This document shows positions 1 to 8,001 of a DNA stretch of 50,185 bases, in pieces. The position numbers and the translations under genes were made by a program. How positions within the stretch are numbered: position 1 is the first letter of the stretch; each line of letters opens with the position of its first letter. Under the pieces are notes generated by a model, which was not told where the DNA came from, searched no databases, and was given only the letters and a program-made list of their open reading frames with translations. The stretch spans positions 1 through 50,185 of the forward strand of contig DAMBQR010000033.1 in NCBI GenBank assembly GCA_032055545.1. Direction: 5' to 3'. The stretch is from Pseudescherichia sp032055545 (lineage in GTDB: Bacteria; Pseudomonadota; Gammaproteobacteria; Enterobacterales; Enterobacteriaceae).

Positions 1-27
1 AGTCAGGGGTAATTTTACCTTTTGCAT
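1..27 (-). CDS. yceD: YceD (DUF177), first nine codons only
   Basis: The complement of the first 27 bases reads ATG CAA AAG GTA AAA TTA CCC CTG ACT, which gives MQKVKLPLT. This matches the N-terminus I recall for E. coli YceD, the conserved DUF177 protein encoded upstream of rpmF (ribosomal protein L32) and plsX. The rest of the gene lies outside the window. Its position, divergent from yceF, is the E. coli arrangement. No function can be read from nine residues, so the call rests on the exact peptide match plus synteny. Confidence 0.85.
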
Positions 28-61
28 AGGGCGCGCATATTAACTTTGTAACGTTCTGGAG

Positions 62-93
62 TCAAAGAAAAAGGCAGTCTGAGATTGCCTTTT
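62..93 (-). terminator. Intrinsic terminator upstream of yceD (possible end of an SraB-like RNA)
   Basis: A perfect 8-bp inverted repeat, AAAAGGCA (69-76) and TGCCTTTT (86-93), has a 9-base loop. On the minus strand the stem is followed by TTTTTCTTT, a good U-tract. It ends about 35 bases before the yceD start codon. A terminator facing into a gene's own leader suggests either attenuation of yceD-rpmF or the 3' end of a small RNA. E. coli is known to carry the sRNA SraB in the yceF-yceD gap; orthology here is inferred from position only. Confidence 0.6.
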
Positions 94-168
94 GCCAATT
101 ATTCGCACACATTGCGGCCTGTAGTTTAAAATGCCTGACCTCGTTATGCCATATAGGGTGGAAAAAAT

Positions 169-753
169 ATGTCGAATATTATTCTTGCGTCCACGTCACC
201 ATACCGCCGCGCGCTGCTGGAAAAGCTCGGCCTGCCCTTCGAGTGTGCCGCACCGGGCGTGGATGAGACCCCGAGGGCGGGTGAAGCCCCCCGTCATCTG
301 GTGCTGCGCCTGGCGCAGGCCAAAGCCCAGTCGCTGGCAGATCGCTACCCTAACCACCTGATTATTGGATCCGATCAGGTGTGCGTGCTGGACGGTGACA
401 TTACCGGCAAGCCGTTAACAGAGGAGAAAGCCTTTCAGCAGTTAATGAAGGCGCGGGGTAATATCATCACCTTCTATACCGGGCTGGCGCTCTATAACTC
501 CGCCACCGGCCACCTGCAAACCGAGTGCGAGCCGTTTGACGTGCACTTTCGCCACCTGAGCGAGCAGGAGATTACGGACTATCTGCGTAAAGAGCGGCCG
601 CTGAACTGCGCCGGCAGCTTTAAAAGCGAGGGGCTGGGGATTGCGCTGTTTGACCGCCTGGAAGGTCGGGATCCAAATGCGCTGGTGGGGCTGCCACTGA
701 TAGCGCTCTGCCAGATGCTGCGCCGGGAGCACAGTAATCCGCTATTGGCATAA
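169..753 (+). CDS. yceF: YceF, Maf-family nucleotide pyrophosphatase (7-methyl-GTP)
   Basis: This Maf/HAM1-type house-cleaning enzyme hydrolyses modified nucleoside triphosphates. E. coli YceF prefers m7GTP, releasing the monophosphate and pyrophosphate in the cytoplasm. The 194-aa product equals the E. coli length. It shows the Maf signature ASTSPYRRALLEKL at residues 7-20 and the catalytic-Asp segment IIGSDQV with Asp69. The ATG at 169 follows an A-rich leader and gives colinearity with E. coli. It is divergent from yceD and convergent with rluC, with a REP pair in the gap between the two 3' ends. Confidence 0.96.
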   Translation: MSNIILASTSPYRRALLEKLGLPFECAAPGVDETPRAGEAPRHLVLRLAQAKAQSLADRYPNHLIIGSDQVCVLDGDITGKPLTEEKAFQQLMKARGNIITFYTGLALYNSATGHLQTECEPFDVHFRHLSEQEITDYLRKERPLNCAGSFKSEGLGIALFDRLEGRDPNALVGLPLIALCQMLRREHSNPLLA

Positions 754-759
754 AGCCAC

Positions 760-834
760 GCCCGGCGGCGCACGCTTGCCGGGCCTACGGTGGGGTAACT
801 GTTGTAGGCCGGGTCAGGCGAAGCCGCCACCCGG
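760..834. repeat. Two REP sequences in opposite orientation (BIME) between yceF and rluC
   Basis: Two GC-rich imperfect palindromes lie in the 88-bp gap between convergent genes. The first is at 760-784, with arms GCCCGGC and GCCGGGC. The second is at 803-834, with arms GCCGGGT and ACCCGGC. The segments GCCTAC (783-788) and GTAGGC (803-808) between them are also complementary. This is the usual form of an enterobacterial BIME. It probably acts as a mRNA 3' stabiliser and shared transcription end for yceF and rluC, since neither side has a separate U-tract terminator. Confidence 0.85.
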
Positions 835-841
835 CGTTGCC

Positions 842-1789
842 TTACCCGCGTAATACCTTCAGGCAGCGCTTGAGCTGCTCATCCAGCGGGGCTTCAATGC
901 GCAGGGTCTCGCCGGTGCCCGGATGGGTAAACTTCAGCGCCGCCGCATGCAGGAAGAGACGGTTTAACCCGGTACCTGCCAGCTGCTTATCAAACTCGCG
1001 GTCACCGTAGCGATCGTCAAAGGCGATAGGGTGACCGGCATGCTGGGTATGAACACGGATCTGGTGGGTACGGCCGGTGATGGGGCTACAGCGCACCAGG
1101 GTAGCAAACTCATAGCGCTCTTCAACCTTAAAGCGCGTCTCCGACGGTTTGCCTTCGCTATTCACGCGGACGATCCGCTCCCCGCTCTGCAGGATGTTTT
1201 TCAGCAGCGGCGCCTGTACCGTTTTGACATGCGACTGCCACTGGCCGCGCACCAGCGCCAGATAGTCCTTCTGCATGCCTTTATCGCGCAGCTGCTCATG
1301 CAGCGCGCGCAGCGCCGAGCGCTTCTTGGCTACCAGCAGCACGCCGGAGGTGTCGCGGTCCAGACGGTGAACCAGCTCCAGGAAGCGTGCCTCCGGGCGC
1401 AGGGCGCGCAGACCCTCAATGACGCCAAAGCTCAGCCCGCTGCCGCCGTGTACGGCCGTTCCGGAGGGTTTGTTCAGCACCAGAATGTGATCGTCTTCAT
1501 AAAGGATAACATCCGCCAGCGCGGCAACCTTGTTCAGATGCGGTGATACCGCCTCCTCTTCGCGCTCGGCCACGCGCACCGGTGGGATACGCACCTCGTC
1601 CCCGCCTTCCAGCTTATACTCGGGCTTGACGCGCTTCTTGTTAACCCGCACTTCGCCTTTACGCAGGATGCGGTAGATCATACTTTTCGGCACGCCCTTC
1701 AGCTGGGTGCGCAAAAAGTTATCGATGCGTTGCCCGGCGTCGTCGGCCGCAATAGCAACAATTCTTACGGATGGAGTCTCTGTTTTCAT
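842..1789 (-). CDS. rluC: RluC, 23S rRNA pseudouridine(955/2504/2580) synthase
   Basis: RluC isomerises three uridines (955, 2504, 2580) of 23S rRNA to pseudouridine. The 315-aa product has an N-terminal S4 RNA-binding domain (about residues 18-80) and the RluA-type catalytic domain. The hallmark HRLDRDTSG carries the nucleophilic Asp near residue 144. The ATG at 1789 gives the E. coli N-terminus MKTETPSV; an upstream in-frame start at 1831 would add 14 unmatched residues. Compared with E. coli a few residues are missing near the C-terminus, around DREFDKQLAGTGLNR. It is divergent from rne, as in E. coli. Confidence 0.96.
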   Translation of the reverse strand: MKTETPSVRIVAIAADDAGQRIDNFLRTQLKGVPKSMIYRILRKGEVRVNKKRVKPEYKLEGGDEVRIPPVRVAEREEEAVSPHLNKVAALADVILYEDDHILVLNKPSGTAVHGGSGLSFGVIEGLRALRPEARFLELVHRLDRDTSGVLLVAKKRSALRALHEQLRDKGMQKDYLALVRGQWQSHVKTVQAPLLKNILQSGERIVRVNSEGKPSETRFKVEERYEFATLVRCSPITGRTHQIRVHTQHAGHPIAFDDRYGDREFDKQLAGTGLNRLFLHAAALKFTHPGTGETLRIEAPLDEQLKRCLKVLRG

Positions 1790-2356
1790 GGGGGGCGATT
1801 CTAAAAGCGCTGGCCGATTCGCGCCACTCATTTTTATATGCTTATATATATCTCTACCGGTGTCTTGTTCGCCATCATCACGCTTTTCGCTGGGTTTTAG
1901 AACAATCCCTGGGCAAACGTGAAAAAACTGTTAGTAACCGGGTGATAAATGGCAAAAGTCATCTTGCTATAACAGATATAGCAAGGAATAATGAAGCTGT
2001 TTCCGCTTGAATCTTGTTAAACAAGGAAATTTGCGGAATGACCAGTTTTGCCTGTCCGATCATCCACGCAGCAATGGCGTAAGACGTATTGATCCTTCAG
2101 GCACTTAGCGGGCTGCGGGTTGCAGTCCTTACCGGTAAAGGGATCGACTCTGGAGAGTAATACCCAGGCAGTTCCCCTGATAATTGCGCTGTTTTTCCGT
2201 ATGAAATACAGGCAGCCGACACTCTGCGCCTCTTAAGCGTGCGATAACCGTGAGGTTGGCGACGTGAACAGACACGAGGCCATCGGTTCACCCCCGGAAA
2301 GGCGTTAACTATGCCCGCAGCCTAGTCGTCAATGTAAGAATAATGAGTAAGTTACG
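1790..2356 (+). promoter_or_regulatory. rluC-rne intergenic region with the rne promoter and long autoregulatory 5' leader
   Basis: This 567-bp gap carries the rne control region. In E. coli the rne mRNA has a leader of about 360 nt that folds into hairpins recognised by RNase E itself, giving feedback decay (the Rfam rne5 element). Here a predicted start near 1999 gives a leader of almost the same length. GGCTGCGGG (2111-2119) is perfectly complementary to CCCGCAGCC (2314-2322), a long-range stem enclosing most of the element. The rluC-proximal part (about 1810-1860) is AT-rich with TATA-like runs and probably holds the rluC promoter. An antisense ORF at 2097-2291 is not called as a gene. 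Confidence 0.8.
1964..1992 (+). promoter_or_regulatory. Predicted sigma-70 promoter of rne
   Basis: The -35 is TTGCTA (1964-1969) and the -10 is AATAAT (1987-1992), with a 17-bp spacer. Five of six -10 bases match consensus. Initiation about seven bases downstream (near 1999) would give a leader of about 358 nt, close to the leader length known for E. coli rne. Prediction from sequence only. Confidence 0.55.
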
Positions 2357-5300
2357 ATGAAAAGAATGTTAATTAACGCAACTCAGCAGGAAGAGTTGCG
2401 CGTCGCCCTTGTTGATGGGCAGCGCCTGTACGACCTGGATATCGAAAGCCCGGGACACGAACAGAAAAAAGCGAACATCTACAAAGGTAAAATTACCCGT
2501 ATCGAACCGAGCCTTGAAGCCGCATTTGTTGACTACGGTGCTGAGCGTCACGGCTTCCTCCCTCTGAAAGAGATCTCCCGCGAATACTTCCCCGCTAACT
2601 ACAGTGCCCATGGCCGCCCGAACATCAAAGATGTGCTGCGCGAAGGCCAGGAGGTCATTGTCCAGATCGACAAAGAAGAGCGCGGTAATAAAGGCGCAGC
2701 CTTAACCACCTTTATCAGCCTTGCCGGTAGCTACCTCGTTCTGATGCCCAATAACCCGCGTGCGGGTGGCATCTCTCGCCGTATCGAAGGTGATGACCGT
2801 ACCGAGCTGAAAGAGGCGCTGGCGAGCCTCGACATGCCGGACGGCATGGGGTTAATCGTTCGCACCGCAGGCGTAGGCAAATCTGCCGAAGCGCTGCAGT
2901 GGGACCTTAGCTTCCGCCTGAAGCACTGGGAAGCGATCCAGAAAGCCGCTGAAAACCGCCCTGCTCCGTTCCTGATCCACCAGGAGAGCAACGTTATCGT
3001 TCGCGCCTTCCGCGACTACCTGCGCCAGGATATCGGTGAGATCCTCATCGATAACCCGAAAGTGCTGGAGCTGGCTCGCCAGCATATCGCCGCGCTGGGC
3101 CGTCCGGACTTCAGCAGCAAAATCAAGCTCTACACCGGTGAGATCCCGCTGTTCAGCCACTACCAGATCGAGTCGCAGATCGAGTCCGCCTTCCAGCGTG
3201 AAGTTCGTCTGCCCTCCGGCGGCTCTATTGTTATCGACTCCACCGAAGCGCTGACCGCGATTGATATCAACTCCGCTCGCGCCACCCGCGGCGGCGATAT
3301 CGAAGAGACGGCGTTTAACACCAACCTGGAAGCGGCCGATGAAATTGCCCGCCAGCTGCGCCTGCGCGACCTTGGTGGCCTGATCGTTATCGACTTTATC
3401 GATATGACGCCGGTTCGCCACCAGCGCGCGGTAGAAAACCGCCTGCGTGAAGCGGTGCGCCAGGATCGTGCCCGTATTCAGATCAGCCATATTTCCCGCT
3501 TCGGCCTGCTGGAGATGTCCCGTCAGCGTCTTAGCCCCTCCCTGGGCGAGTCCAGCCATCACGTCTGCCCGCGCTGTAGCGGTACCGGGACCATCCGTGA
3601 CAACGAATCCCTGTCGCTCTCTATTCTGCGCCTGATCGAAGAGGAAGCGCTGAAGGAGAATACTCAGGAAGTTCATGCCATTGTTCCCGTGCCGATTGCC
3701 TCCTACCTGCTCAATGAAAAGCGTGCAGCGGTAAGCGCGATCGAAGCGCGTCAGGGCGGCATCAAGTGCGTGATCGTACCAAACGACCAGATGGAAACCC
3801 CGCACTACTCCGTGCTGCGCGTGCGTAAAGGCGAAGAGACATCGACCCTGAGCTACAAGCTGCCGAAGCTGCATGAAGAGGCGATGGCGCTGCCGTCCGA
3901 AGAGGAGTACGCCGAGCGCAAACAGCCTGAACAGCCTGCGCTGGCGACCTTCGTGATGCCTGACATTCCGCCAGCCCCTGCGCCGCAATCGGCTCCGGTC
4001 GCGGAAGAGAAAGCGCAGCCGGCCGCCGCACAGCCTGCCGCCGCAGCGGAAACGGGCCTGCTGGGCCGCCTCTTTGGCGCACTGAAAAAAGTGTTCGCCA
4101 GCGAGCCTGCCAGCCAGCCGGTTGAAGTAAAAGCGGAAGAAGAAGTTAAGGAAGAGAAACCGGCCCGTTCCCAGGAGCGTCGCAAGCCGCGCCAGAACAA
4201 CCGCCGTGACCGCAACGAGCGCGGTGACCGTGGCGATCGCAATGAGCGTCGCGACAGCCGTAGCGAGGGTGCGGAAGCGCGCGAAGGTCGTGATAACCGC
4301 GATAATCGCGATAATCGTGAGCGTGACGAAAATCGTCGTAGCCGCCGTGAAAAACAGCAGCCGACCGGTGAAGCGCGTGAAGCCCGCCAGCCGCAGGCCG
4401 TTGCTGACGACGCGGATAAAGCGAAATCCCGTGACGAGCAGCAGCAGTCGCGCCGCGAGCGCAACCGTCGCCGCAACGACGAGAAGCGTCAGGCCCAGCA
4501 GGAAGTGAAAGCCCTGAACCGCGACGAGCAGCCTGCTCCGGAAGCGGAACAGGAAGATCGCGTTCAGGTGATGCCGCGCCGTAAACAGCGCCAGCTGAAC
4601 CAGAAAGTGCGTTTTGAGTCGGCACCGTCCGCTGAAGCCATTGTTGAAGAGACCGCGACCGCTGCCCCGGTGACGGATGCCCAGGCGTCCCATACCGAGC
4701 TGGCGAAGGTCGATCTGCCTGCGGTCGTTGAGCAGCCCGCTCATGAGCAGGACGAGTCTGCCGAGAACCGTGATAACGCCGGAATGCCGCGCCGCTCACG
4801 CCGTTCCCCGCGTCACCTGCGCGTGAGTGGCCAGCGCCGCCGCCGCTACCGTGACGAGCGCTACCCGACCCAGTCGCCGATGCCGCTGACCGTAGCCTGT
4901 GCATCGCCAGAGATGGCGTCAGGTAAAGTGTGGATCCGCTACCCGGTCGCCCAGAGCGCCGAGCCGGTTCAGGATGAAGCCATCGTTGAGACCGCACCGG
5001 AAGCTACCCAGCAGCCGGTGGTTGAGCCAGTGGCCGAGCCGATTGCTGCAGCCGTCAGCGCTGAAGCTACCGCAGTGGAACCCGCTGCTGCTGAGCCTGC
5101 TGTTGTAGAGCCGGAAGCGGTGGTGAGCGAGCCGCAGCCTGCCGCGGTGGAAACAACGCATCCAGAAGCGATTGAGACCCCGGTCGATGAGCAGCCGCAG
5201 CTGATTGCACAGGAAGATGTCCCGGTTGCTGAACACATCGCCGAGAACGCCGAGCCTGCTGAAGCCCCTGTCGAAGAGGTGAAAGCCGCTGAGCCTGTTG

Positions 5301-5620
5301 CTGAGACCAGGCCAGTAGTAGAGGCGCAGCCGGTTGTTGAAGCGCAGCCAGAGTCAGAAGCGAAACCAGTGGTTGAGCCGAAACCGGCAGTTGCGGTGAA
5401 GCCAGCCGTTGCCGCTGAACCTGTCGCCGCGAAACCGCTGCACAGCTTCGCGACCGCGCCAATGACCCGTGCGCCAGCCCCGGAATACGTTCCTGAGCCG
5501 CCGCGTCACAGCGACTGGGTTCGCCCGGCGTTTGACTTCGATGGCAAAGGTTCTGCGGGCGGCCATAGCGCTACCCATCAGGCTACCGCCCCGGCAACGC
5601 GTCCGCAGCAGCCTGAGTAA
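2357..5620 (+). CDS. rne: RNase E, essential endoribonuclease and degradosome scaffold
   Basis: RNase E cleaves single-stranded AU-rich RNA at 5'-monophosphate-sensed sites and drives mRNA decay and rRNA/tRNA maturation. The N-terminal half has an S1 domain (about 35-125), a DNase I-like domain with metal-ligand Asp303 (TAIDINSAR) and Asp346 (VIDFIDM), and the Zn-link CPRC starting at Cys404. After residue 530 the protein is disordered. It carries the amphipathic membrane anchor TGLLGRLFGALKKVF (about 566-580), Arg-rich RNA-binding stretches, a conserved RhlB/enolase-binding block and the terminal PNPase-binding tail. At 1087 aa it is longer than E. coli (1061), the extra length lying in the Pro/Ala/Glu/Val-rich tail. 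A strong terminator follows. Confidence 0.98.
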   Translation: MKRMLINATQQEELRVALVDGQRLYDLDIESPGHEQKKANIYKGKITRIEPSLEAAFVDYGAERHGFLPLKEISREYFPANYSAHGRPNIKDVLREGQEVIVQIDKEERGNKGAALTTFISLAGSYLVLMPNNPRAGGISRRIEGDDRTELKEALASLDMPDGMGLIVRTAGVGKSAEALQWDLSFRLKHWEAIQKAAENRPAPFLIHQESNVIVRAFRDYLRQDIGEILIDNPKVLELARQHIAALGRPDFSSKIKLYTGEIPLFSHYQIESQIESAFQREVRLPSGGSIVIDSTEALTAIDINSARATRGGDIEETAFNTNLEAADEIARQLRLRDLGGLIVIDFIDMTPVRHQRAVENRLREAVRQDRARIQISHISRFGLLEMSRQRLSPSLGESSHHVCPRCSGTGTIRDNESLSLSILRLIEEEALKENTQEVHAIVPVPIASYLLNEKRAAVSAIEARQGGIKCVIVPNDQMETPHYSVLRVRKGEETSTLSYKLPKLHEEAMALPSEEEYAERKQPEQPALATFVMPDIPPAPAPQSAPVAEEKAQPAAAQPAAAAETGLLGRLFGALKKVFASEPASQPVEVKAEEEVKEEKPARSQERRKPRQNNRRDRNERGDRGDRNERRDSRSEGAEAREGRDNRDNRDNRERDENRRSRREKQQPTGEAREARQPQAVADDADKAKSRDEQQQSRRERNRRRNDEKRQAQQEVKALNRDEQPAPEAEQEDRVQVMPRRKQRQLNQKVRFESAPSAEAIVEETATAAPVTDAQASHTELAKVDLPAVVEQPAHEQDESAENRDNAGMPRRSRRSPRHLRVSGQRRRRYRDERYPTQSPMPLTVACASPEMASGKVWIRYPVAQSAEPVQDEAIVETAPEATQQPVVEPVAEPIAAAVSAEATAVEPAAAEPAVVEPEAVVSEPQPAAVETTHPEAIETPVDEQPQLIAQEDVPVAEHIAENAEPAEAPVEEVKAAEPVAETRPVVEAQPVVEAQPESEAKPVVEPKPAVAVKPAVAAEPVAAKPLHSFATAPMTRAPAPEYVPEPPRHSDWVRPAFDFDGKGSAGGHSATHQATAPATRPQQPE

Positions 5621-5638
5621 TACGCTCAACAAGTAACA

Positions 5639-5665
5639 AGCCGACCTCCGGGTCGGCTTTTTTTA
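5639..5665 (+). terminator. rne intrinsic terminator
   Basis: The stem AGCCGACC (5639-5646) and GGTCGGCT (5651-5658) has loop TCCG and is followed by a T-run. The end of the T-run merges with the stop codon (TTA at 5663-5665) of the convergent LysR gene, so the two 3' ends are packed without a spacer. Confidence 0.9.
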
Positions 5666-6598
5666 TGCCTCGCCGATAGGCAGACGCATCCCGGTGATGC
5701 CGGGCACTACCTCGCGCATCAGCTGCAAAAAGGCCCGCAGCCGGGCCGGATAGTAACGCGCCCACGGGTAGACCAGATGTACCGGCAGCGAGGCCGGCTC
5801 CCAGTCGGGCAGCAGCCTGACCAGCCTACCCGCACGCAGATCCTCCGCCACCGTCCAGCTTGACACTATCGCCGCCCCCAGCCCCTCCAGCGCCGTGTTA
5901 CGCGCCACATAGATACTGTCGGTATAGAGGCGTGGGGCTATCGTCACCTGTTCGACCGTCCCGGAGGCATGGGTCAGGCTGATGCTATGCTGGTAGAAGG
6001 TGCAGAGCGCCACCCACGGCAACGCCGCCAGCTGCTGCGGCCCGGTAACGGCAGGATAGCGTGCCAGCAGCGCGGGAGCGATGACTACGCTGCGCGGCAC
6101 CTCCGCCAGCAGCACCGACACCGTACTCGGATCGATCTCCGCCCCAACGCGGATTGCGCAGTCGATATTGTCACTGAGAAAATCGACGGTCTTATCATTC
6201 AGCAACCACTCAACCGAAAGCTGCGGATGCTGACTCAGAAACCGGGTCAGCGGCGCGAGCAGCTGCTCCTGACCGAAAGCATGCGGCGCGCGTACCCGCA
6301 GGGTGCCGACGGGTTCATCCCCGGCATGGCTCACCTCATCCTCAAGGGTTGACCAGGCCGCTATTAGCCGCCGGGCGTGCTGATAGCAGCGCTCGCCGTC
6401 GTCGGTAAGCTTCATAGCATGGGTGGTGCGCAGGATCAGCTTCACCCCCAGCAGGGTCTCCAGCGACTGAAGGCGACGGCTGACCGTTGCCTGGGTGGTC
6501 TCCAGCAGCCTGGCCGCCGCCGACAGGGAGCCGCTCTCAACGATGCGCACAAAGGTGTGCATCAGGTCAACCCGATCTATACGTTCAGATCGCTTCAT
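5663..6598 (-). CDS. LysR-type transcriptional regulator, divergent from an MFS transporter
   Basis: The protein has an N-terminal winged helix-turn-helix (about residues 8-70, with SGSLSAAARLLETTQATVSRR) and a C-terminal substrate-binding effector domain, 311 aa in all, typical of LTTRs. I do not recognise a named orthologue. The ATG at 6598 starts MKRSERIDRVDL; a longer frame to 6640 would place the operator-like palindrome at 6611-6627 inside the coding region, which argues against it. It is divergent from the MFS gene at 6708, so it most likely controls that gene and itself. The pair lies between rne and flgL, which are neighbours in E. coli, so it is accessory in this lineage. The inducer is unknown. 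Confidence 0.85.
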   Translation of the reverse strand: MKRSERIDRVDLMHTFVRIVESGSLSAAARLLETTQATVSRRLQSLETLLGVKLILRTTHAMKLTDDGERCYQHARRLIAAWSTLEDEVSHAGDEPVGTLRVRAPHAFGQEQLLAPLTRFLSQHPQLSVEWLLNDKTVDFLSDNIDCAIRVGAEIDPSTVSVLLAEVPRSVVIAPALLARYPAVTGPQQLAALPWVALCTFYQHSISLTHASGTVEQVTIAPRLYTDSIYVARNTALEGLGAAIVSSWTVAEDLRAGRLVRLLPDWEPASLPVHLVYPWARYYPARLRAFLQLMREVVPGITGMRLPIGEA

Positions 6599-6610
6599 TT
6601 GGTTTTTGCC

Positions 6611-6627
6611 TATACGTTTTACGTATA
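6611..6627. promoter_or_regulatory. Predicted LysR-type operator (perfect palindrome)
   Basis: TATACGT (6611-6617) and ACGTATA (6621-6627) are perfect inverted arms around TTT. The core ATAC-N7-GTAT contains the T-N11-A motif (T6613, A6625) typical of LTTR boxes. It lies 13 bp upstream of the regulator start and 81 bp upstream of the transporter start, the usual place for shared autoregulation and activation. Confidence 0.65.
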
Positions 6628-6707
6628 ACCTTTTTACCATCGGGCTGGCTACCGCGTCACGCCATCTTCAGCAAAAATGTCCTCACACCATCTTTGAGGA
6701 CACTATT

Positions 6708-7919
6708 ATGAACCGCCAGGCATCACCCTTTGACGTACCGCGCTGGATTATCTTTATCCTGGCGATGGGGGCCGGATTCAGCGTTGCCGCTATCTACTAC
6801 GCCCAGCCTCTGCTGCCGCTGATGGGCAGCGATCTCCACTTAACCGTTAACGGCATGGGGCTGGTACCGACGCTCACCCAGGCGGGTTATGCGCTGGGCA
6901 TCCTGTTTCTGCTGCCGCTGGGGGACCGCTACGATCGCCGGACGCTGATTCTGGTGAAATGTGCCGCGCTGGCGCTTTTTCTACTGGCCTGTAGCCTGAC
7001 CAGCCACTTTAATACCCTGCTGGTAGTTAGCCTGCTGCTGGGGATGGCGGCGACCATGGCGCAGGATATCGTGCCCGCCGCAGCGATCCTCGCGCCGGAA
7101 GGCAAACAGGGGAAAACCGTTGGTACCGTGATGACCGGCCTGCTGCTGGGGATCCTGCTCTCCCGTACGATAAGCGGCTTCGTAGGGGCGGCCTTTGGCT
7201 GGCGGGTAATGTACCAGCTGGCGGCGGCGAGCATTGCCTTTATCGGCGTGGTGATGTGGGCCGTGCTGCCGCGCTTCGCTATTCACTCTACCCTCAGCTA
7301 CCCGGCGCTGATGCGCTCCATGGCCCAGCTGTGGGGACGTTACCCTGCCCTGCGCCGCGCCGCGCTGGCCCAGGGTTTTCTCTCGGTAGCCTTTAGCGCC
7401 TTCTGGTCTACCCTTGCGGTGATGCTGCTGGATCGTTTTCACCTTGGCAGCGCGGTAGCGGGGACCTTCGGCATTGCCGGGGCGGCAGGCGCGCTGGCAG
7501 CGCCGCTGGCCGGAGGCCTGGCTGACCGGGTCGGGGCGGCGAAAGTCACCCAGCTGGGTGCGGCACTGGTGACCGTCTCCTTTGCCCTGATGTTTGCTCT
7601 GCCGCTGCTCTCTACCCAGATGCAACTGGTGCTGATTGCCATTGCGGCGGTGGGCTTTGATCTCGGATTGCAGTCCAGCCTCGTTGCCCACCAGAATCTG
7701 GTTTACAGCCTGGAGCCGCAGGCGCGGGGCCGTCTCAACGCCCTGCTGTTTACCGTCGTGTTCATCGGCATGGCGGCTGGCTCTGCCCTCGGCAGCAAAA
7801 TCTACACCCTGGCGGGCTGGCCTGGCGTGGTCGCGCTGGCCACGGTGTCAGGGCTTATTGCCCTGGGGATCCGACTTGCGACGGGTAGCCGCCGGGCGGC
7901 AGCAGCAAATATCGGGTAA
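6708..7919 (+). CDS. MFS transporter (putative drug or metabolite efflux), 12 TM
   Basis: This is a 403-aa inner-membrane protein of the major facilitator superfamily. Hydrophobic segments run throughout in a 12-TM pattern. The motif-A loop between TM2 and TM3 reads GDRYDRR at residues 72-78. The N-terminal YYAQPLLP and the later LLSRTISGFVGAAFGWR are typical of the YgaY-like/Bcr-type proton antiporter branch; substrate cannot be assigned. The ATG at 6708 follows the RBS-like GAGGA and starts MNRQASPFDV. Upstream in-frame codons only extend into the operator region. Expression is probably set by the divergent LysR protein. Terminators for this gene and for flgL lie interleaved just downstream. 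Confidence 0.88.
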   Translation: MNRQASPFDVPRWIIFILAMGAGFSVAAIYYAQPLLPLMGSDLHLTVNGMGLVPTLTQAGYALGILFLLPLGDRYDRRTLILVKCAALALFLLACSLTSHFNTLLVVSLLLGMAATMAQDIVPAAAILAPEGKQGKTVGTVMTGLLLGILLSRTISGFVGAAFGWRVMYQLAAASIAFIGVVMWAVLPRFAIHSTLSYPALMRSMAQLWGRYPALRRAALAQGFLSVAFSAFWSTLAVMLLDRFHLGSAVAGTFGIAGAAGALAAPLAGGLADRVGAAKVTQLGAALVTVSFALMFALPLLSTQMQLVLIAIAAVGFDLGLQSSLVAHQNLVYSLEPQARGRLNALLFTVVFIGMAAGSALGSKIYTLAGWPGVVALATVSGLIALGIRLATGSRRAAAANIG

Positions 7920-7949
7920 AAAAAAGCCGCCCCGGTCAATGAGGGCGGC
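7918..7949 (-). terminator. Intrinsic terminator of the flgKL transcript
   Basis: The stem GCCGCCC (7926-7932) and GGGCGGC (7943-7949) is followed on the minus strand by a run of seven or eight T (complement of the A-run before 7926). It lies about 50 bp beyond the flgL stop. The T-tract overlaps the stop codon of the convergent MFS gene. Confidence 0.85.
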
Positions 7950-7967
7950 CTGCAAAGAGAGCCTGGA

Positions 7968-8001
7968 CCTGTCCATTTAACCGGACAGGTTTTCTTTTTT
8001 T
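7968..8001 (+). terminator. Intrinsic terminator of the MFS gene
   Basis: CCTGTCC (7968-7974) and GGACAGG (7983-7989) form a stem with an 8-base AT-rich loop, followed by TTTTCTTTTTTT. The T-run reaches the flgL stop codon at 8000. Together with the hairpin at 7926-7949 it insulates the convergent units. Confidence 0.88.

Noticed and set aside
442..830. Antisense frames over yceF
   Set aside because: Shadows of the yceF coding sequence and the REP pair; no family match.
2097..2291. A 64-aa antisense frame in the rne leader, similar in place to E. coli yceQ
   Set aside because: The leader sequence is constrained as an RNA sensor, which would keep such a frame by chance. No RBS or promoter supports it.
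2852..4744. A 630-aa open frame antisense to rne
   Set aside because: It lies wholly inside the certain rne coding region, and its residues are those expected from reading GC-rich codons backwards (Arg, Leu, Ala, Gly). No RBS or known domain was seen.
4146..4997. Long Arg/His/Gly-rich antisense frames over the RNase E C-terminal region
   Set aside because: Low-complexity composition from the Arg/Glu codon runs of rne; no start signal or domain.
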